Assembly (NCBI GenBank): GCA_944321455.1
Contig: CALULI010000006.1
Span: 1 to 64,000, forward strand
DNA from: an uncultured Eggerthellaceae bacterium
GTDB lineage: Bacteria; Actinomycetota; Coriobacteriia; Coriobacteriales; Eggerthellaceae
Length of the DNA stretch: 64,000 bases
Reading direction: 5' to 3'
The notes beneath the pieces were generated by a model. It was not told where the DNA came from. It ran no database searches and saw only the letters and a program-made list of their open reading frames with translations. The translations under genes were made by a program, and so were the position numbers. Of the stretch, positions 62,497-64,000 are shown in pieces. Within the stretch, counting starts at the first letter, position 1; every line of letters begins with the position of its first letter.

Positions 62497-64000
62497 CTAG
62501 AGCACTTCCTTGAGGAATTTACCGGTGATGCTTTGCTTACACGCGCAAACTTCCTCTGGCGTTCCCGCGCACACAACCGTACCGCCCGACTCTCCGCCAC
62601 CAGGACCCATATCAATAAGGTAGTCAGCATTAGCAATAACATCTAAATCATGCTCAATCACAACCACCGTGGCTCCGTTGTCAATCAAGCGCTGAAGAAC
62701 GCCCAACAGGACTTCAACGTCAAGCGGATGCAAGCCAATAGTGGGTTCATCAAACACAAAAAGTGATGTGCTCTGAGAACGGTTAAGTTCGCTTGCCAAC
62801 TTCAGGCGCTGGGCTTCCCCTCCTGACAGCGCAGGTGTTGCTTCGCCAAGCGTCAAATATCCCAGACCTAAATCATGCAGCACCTGCAACTTGGAAACCA
62901 CGCGCTTCAAACCGCGTGTTGCCCTAAGCGCTTCATCAACCGTAAGCGAAAGAATCTCTGGAAGTGAATAGGCATTGAGGCTTTCAGCTTGATCATCCCC
63001 TTCAACAAAGCGCCTGATTGCATACGCATCCTGACCGTAGCGCGAACCCTGACAGTCAGGGCACGGAATATCAACATCGGGCAGAAATTGCACATCAAGA
63101 GAAATCTGTCCTGTTCCATCACAGGTTGGACAGCGAAGAGACCCTGTGTTGTATGAAAACGCGCCCGCCTTCAAACCCTTCGCCTTAGCTTCATCAAGCG
63201 CCGCAAAGGCTTTGCGCAGATCGTCCAGCACTCCTGAATATGTCGCGACCGTAGAGCGAACATTGGTACCAATAGGATTAGCATCAATCAGATTTGCGCG
63301 CTCAATACCATTGGCATGAATTTCGCGCACGTGATCGGGGAACGGCCGCGCTACAGAAGGGACTTTGGCAGCCAGAGCGCCTTTCTTGCCAGCAGCACTG
63401 CTAGCAGTTTTTTCTGCCGTGTGATTGCTGGCAGTTTTGCCTGCCGTGTGGGCTGCGTTTTCTGCAAGCACCTTAAGAGCAGGAATTAAGCTTTCCAGCA
63501 CCAGCGTGGTCTTGCCTGATCCAGAAACACCGGTAACCACCGTCAGCTTACCTTTCGGGATATGCACCTCCAGCGGCTTTACGGTGTGAATAGCATCCGT
63601 GTGAAGATATATCTCGCCTTCACCAAACAGATGATCCTTTGTAGCTCTATCACGTACGCGAATCTGTGCCTTGCCAGAAATGAAGGGCGCCGTACATGAA
63701 CGTGGATTTTCCAGCACCTCATCAAGCGATCCCTGCGCCACCACTTCGCCACCCTGCGCACCAGAGCGCGGACCCATTTCTATCAGGTGATCCACATGGC
63801 GAAGCACCTGTACGTCATGATCCACCACCACAACTGAATTGCCGTCGCTGAGCAGATCATCCATCACGCCCAGCAAGCCAACCACGTTGGATGGATGCAA
63901 GCCAATGGAAGGTTCATCCAGCACGTACAACACGCCCGTCGTACGATTGCGCACCGCGCGCGCAAGCTGAACGCGCTGACGCTCACCTGTGGACAGCGTT
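62497..64000 (-). CDS. uvrA: UvrA-type excinuclease subunit (3' part, runs off window)
   Basis: At least 500 codons are present. In order they hold an ABC signature LSTGERQRVQLARAV at the right edge, Walker B VLYVLDEPSIGLHP, a second Walker A VTGVSGSGKTTLVLES, the zinc-finger CPTCDGTGQ and CPDCQGS, signature LSGGEAQRLKLASEL and FVFDEPTIGLHP. The first signature has STGE where SGGE is usual. An Ala/Thr/Lys-rich insertion with an internal near-repeat (AHTAGKTASNHTAEKTA) follows the second Walker A. It could be housekeeping UvrA or a UvrA2-like drug-resistance paralog; the missing N-terminus prevents a decision. Confidence 0.82.
   Translation of the reverse strand, partial: TLSTGERQRVQLARAVRNRTTGVLYVLDEPSIGLHPSNVVGLLGVMDDLLSDGNSVVVVDHDVQVLRHVDHLIEMGPRSGAQGGEVVAQGSLDEVLENPRSCTAPFISGKAQIRVRDRATKDHLFGEGEIYLHTDAIHTVKPLEVHIPKGKLTVVTGVSGSGKTTLVLESLIPALKVLAENAAHTAGKTASNHTAEKTASSAAGKKGALAAKVPSVARPFPDHVREIHANGIERANLIDANPIGTNVRSTVATYSGVLDDLRKAFAALDEAKAKGLKAGAFSYNTGSLRCPTCDGTGQISLDVQFLPDVDIPCPDCQGSRYGQDAYAIRRFVEGDDQAESLNAYSLPEILSLTVDEALRATRGLKRVVSKLQVLHDLGLGYLTLGEATPALSGGEAQRLKLASELNRSQSTSLFVFDEPTIGLHPLDVEVLLGVLQRLIDNGATVVVIEHDLDVIANADYLIDMGPGGGESGGTVVCAGTPEEVCACKQSITGKFLKEVL

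Overview
The window looks like chromosome from an anaerobic, Gram-positive actinobacterium, most likely a member of the Coriobacteriia (Eggerthellaceae or Atopobiaceae relatives). Two intact sortase-type surface proteins (LPKTGD, LPQTGD) indicate a Gram-positive wall. A PerR-type regulator next to a rubrerythrin, a radical-SAM maturase and dihydroxyacetone kinase subunits fit an anaerobe. The genus is an inference; no rRNA or tRNA gene is present to confirm it.

Layout. Positions 1-6250 are accessory and decayed: a DUF3800-type gene behind an intrinsic terminator, a long gene-poor stretch with a repeated noncoding element, an LPXTG surface protein, a scrap of IS3 transposase, and a broken AAA-class ATPase followed by a small partner gene. 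Positions 6250-13990 hold a complete type I restriction-modification locus (hsdR-hsdM-hsdS on the minus strand). It also carries a tyrosine recombinase and a second, start-less hsdS cassette facing the other way. Long inverted repeats lie at the domain boundaries of the two hsdS copies, so this is an invertible specificity-switching locus. Positions 14290-18500 carry a second copy of the noncoding element and two more surface-protein genes, one truncated at its 5' end. A LuxR-type regulator, a 5'-truncated IS3 transposase and several small unknown genes follow to 22.5 kb.

From 22.5 kb the window is mostly housekeeping and metabolism: a DEDD exonuclease, niaP-niaR (niacin uptake and its repressor), a ZIP metal transporter, a zinc alcohol dehydrogenase, a flavin-binding oxidase-like protein, a deoxyinosine/uracil glycosylase, perR-rubrerythrin with tandem PerR boxes, and a membrane-anchored protein with a caspase-like His/Cys pair. 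Next come DegV, a TrmB-like methyltransferase, an alpha/beta hydrolase, an EcsC/YhhQ pseudogene fusion, an AlkD-like glycosylase, dhaK-dhaL and a class II aldolase.

At 41.4-44.4 kb a three-gene operon encodes a radical-SAM/SPASM enzyme, a protein ending in an aromatic- and Asn/Asp/Ser-rich tail with a 13-Asn run, and a membrane protein. This is the best candidate in the window for an undescribed peptide-modification system. The rest holds a GNAT acetyltransferase, membrane proteins, a nucleoside deaminase, a NifX-like protein, carB, a flavodoxin, a RelB/PIN toxin-antitoxin pair with a palindromic operator, a heterodimeric ABC exporter divergent from an AraC regulator, a P1B metal ATPase with a His-rich accessory protein, an MFS exporter and the 3' part of a uvrA-type gene that runs off the right edge.
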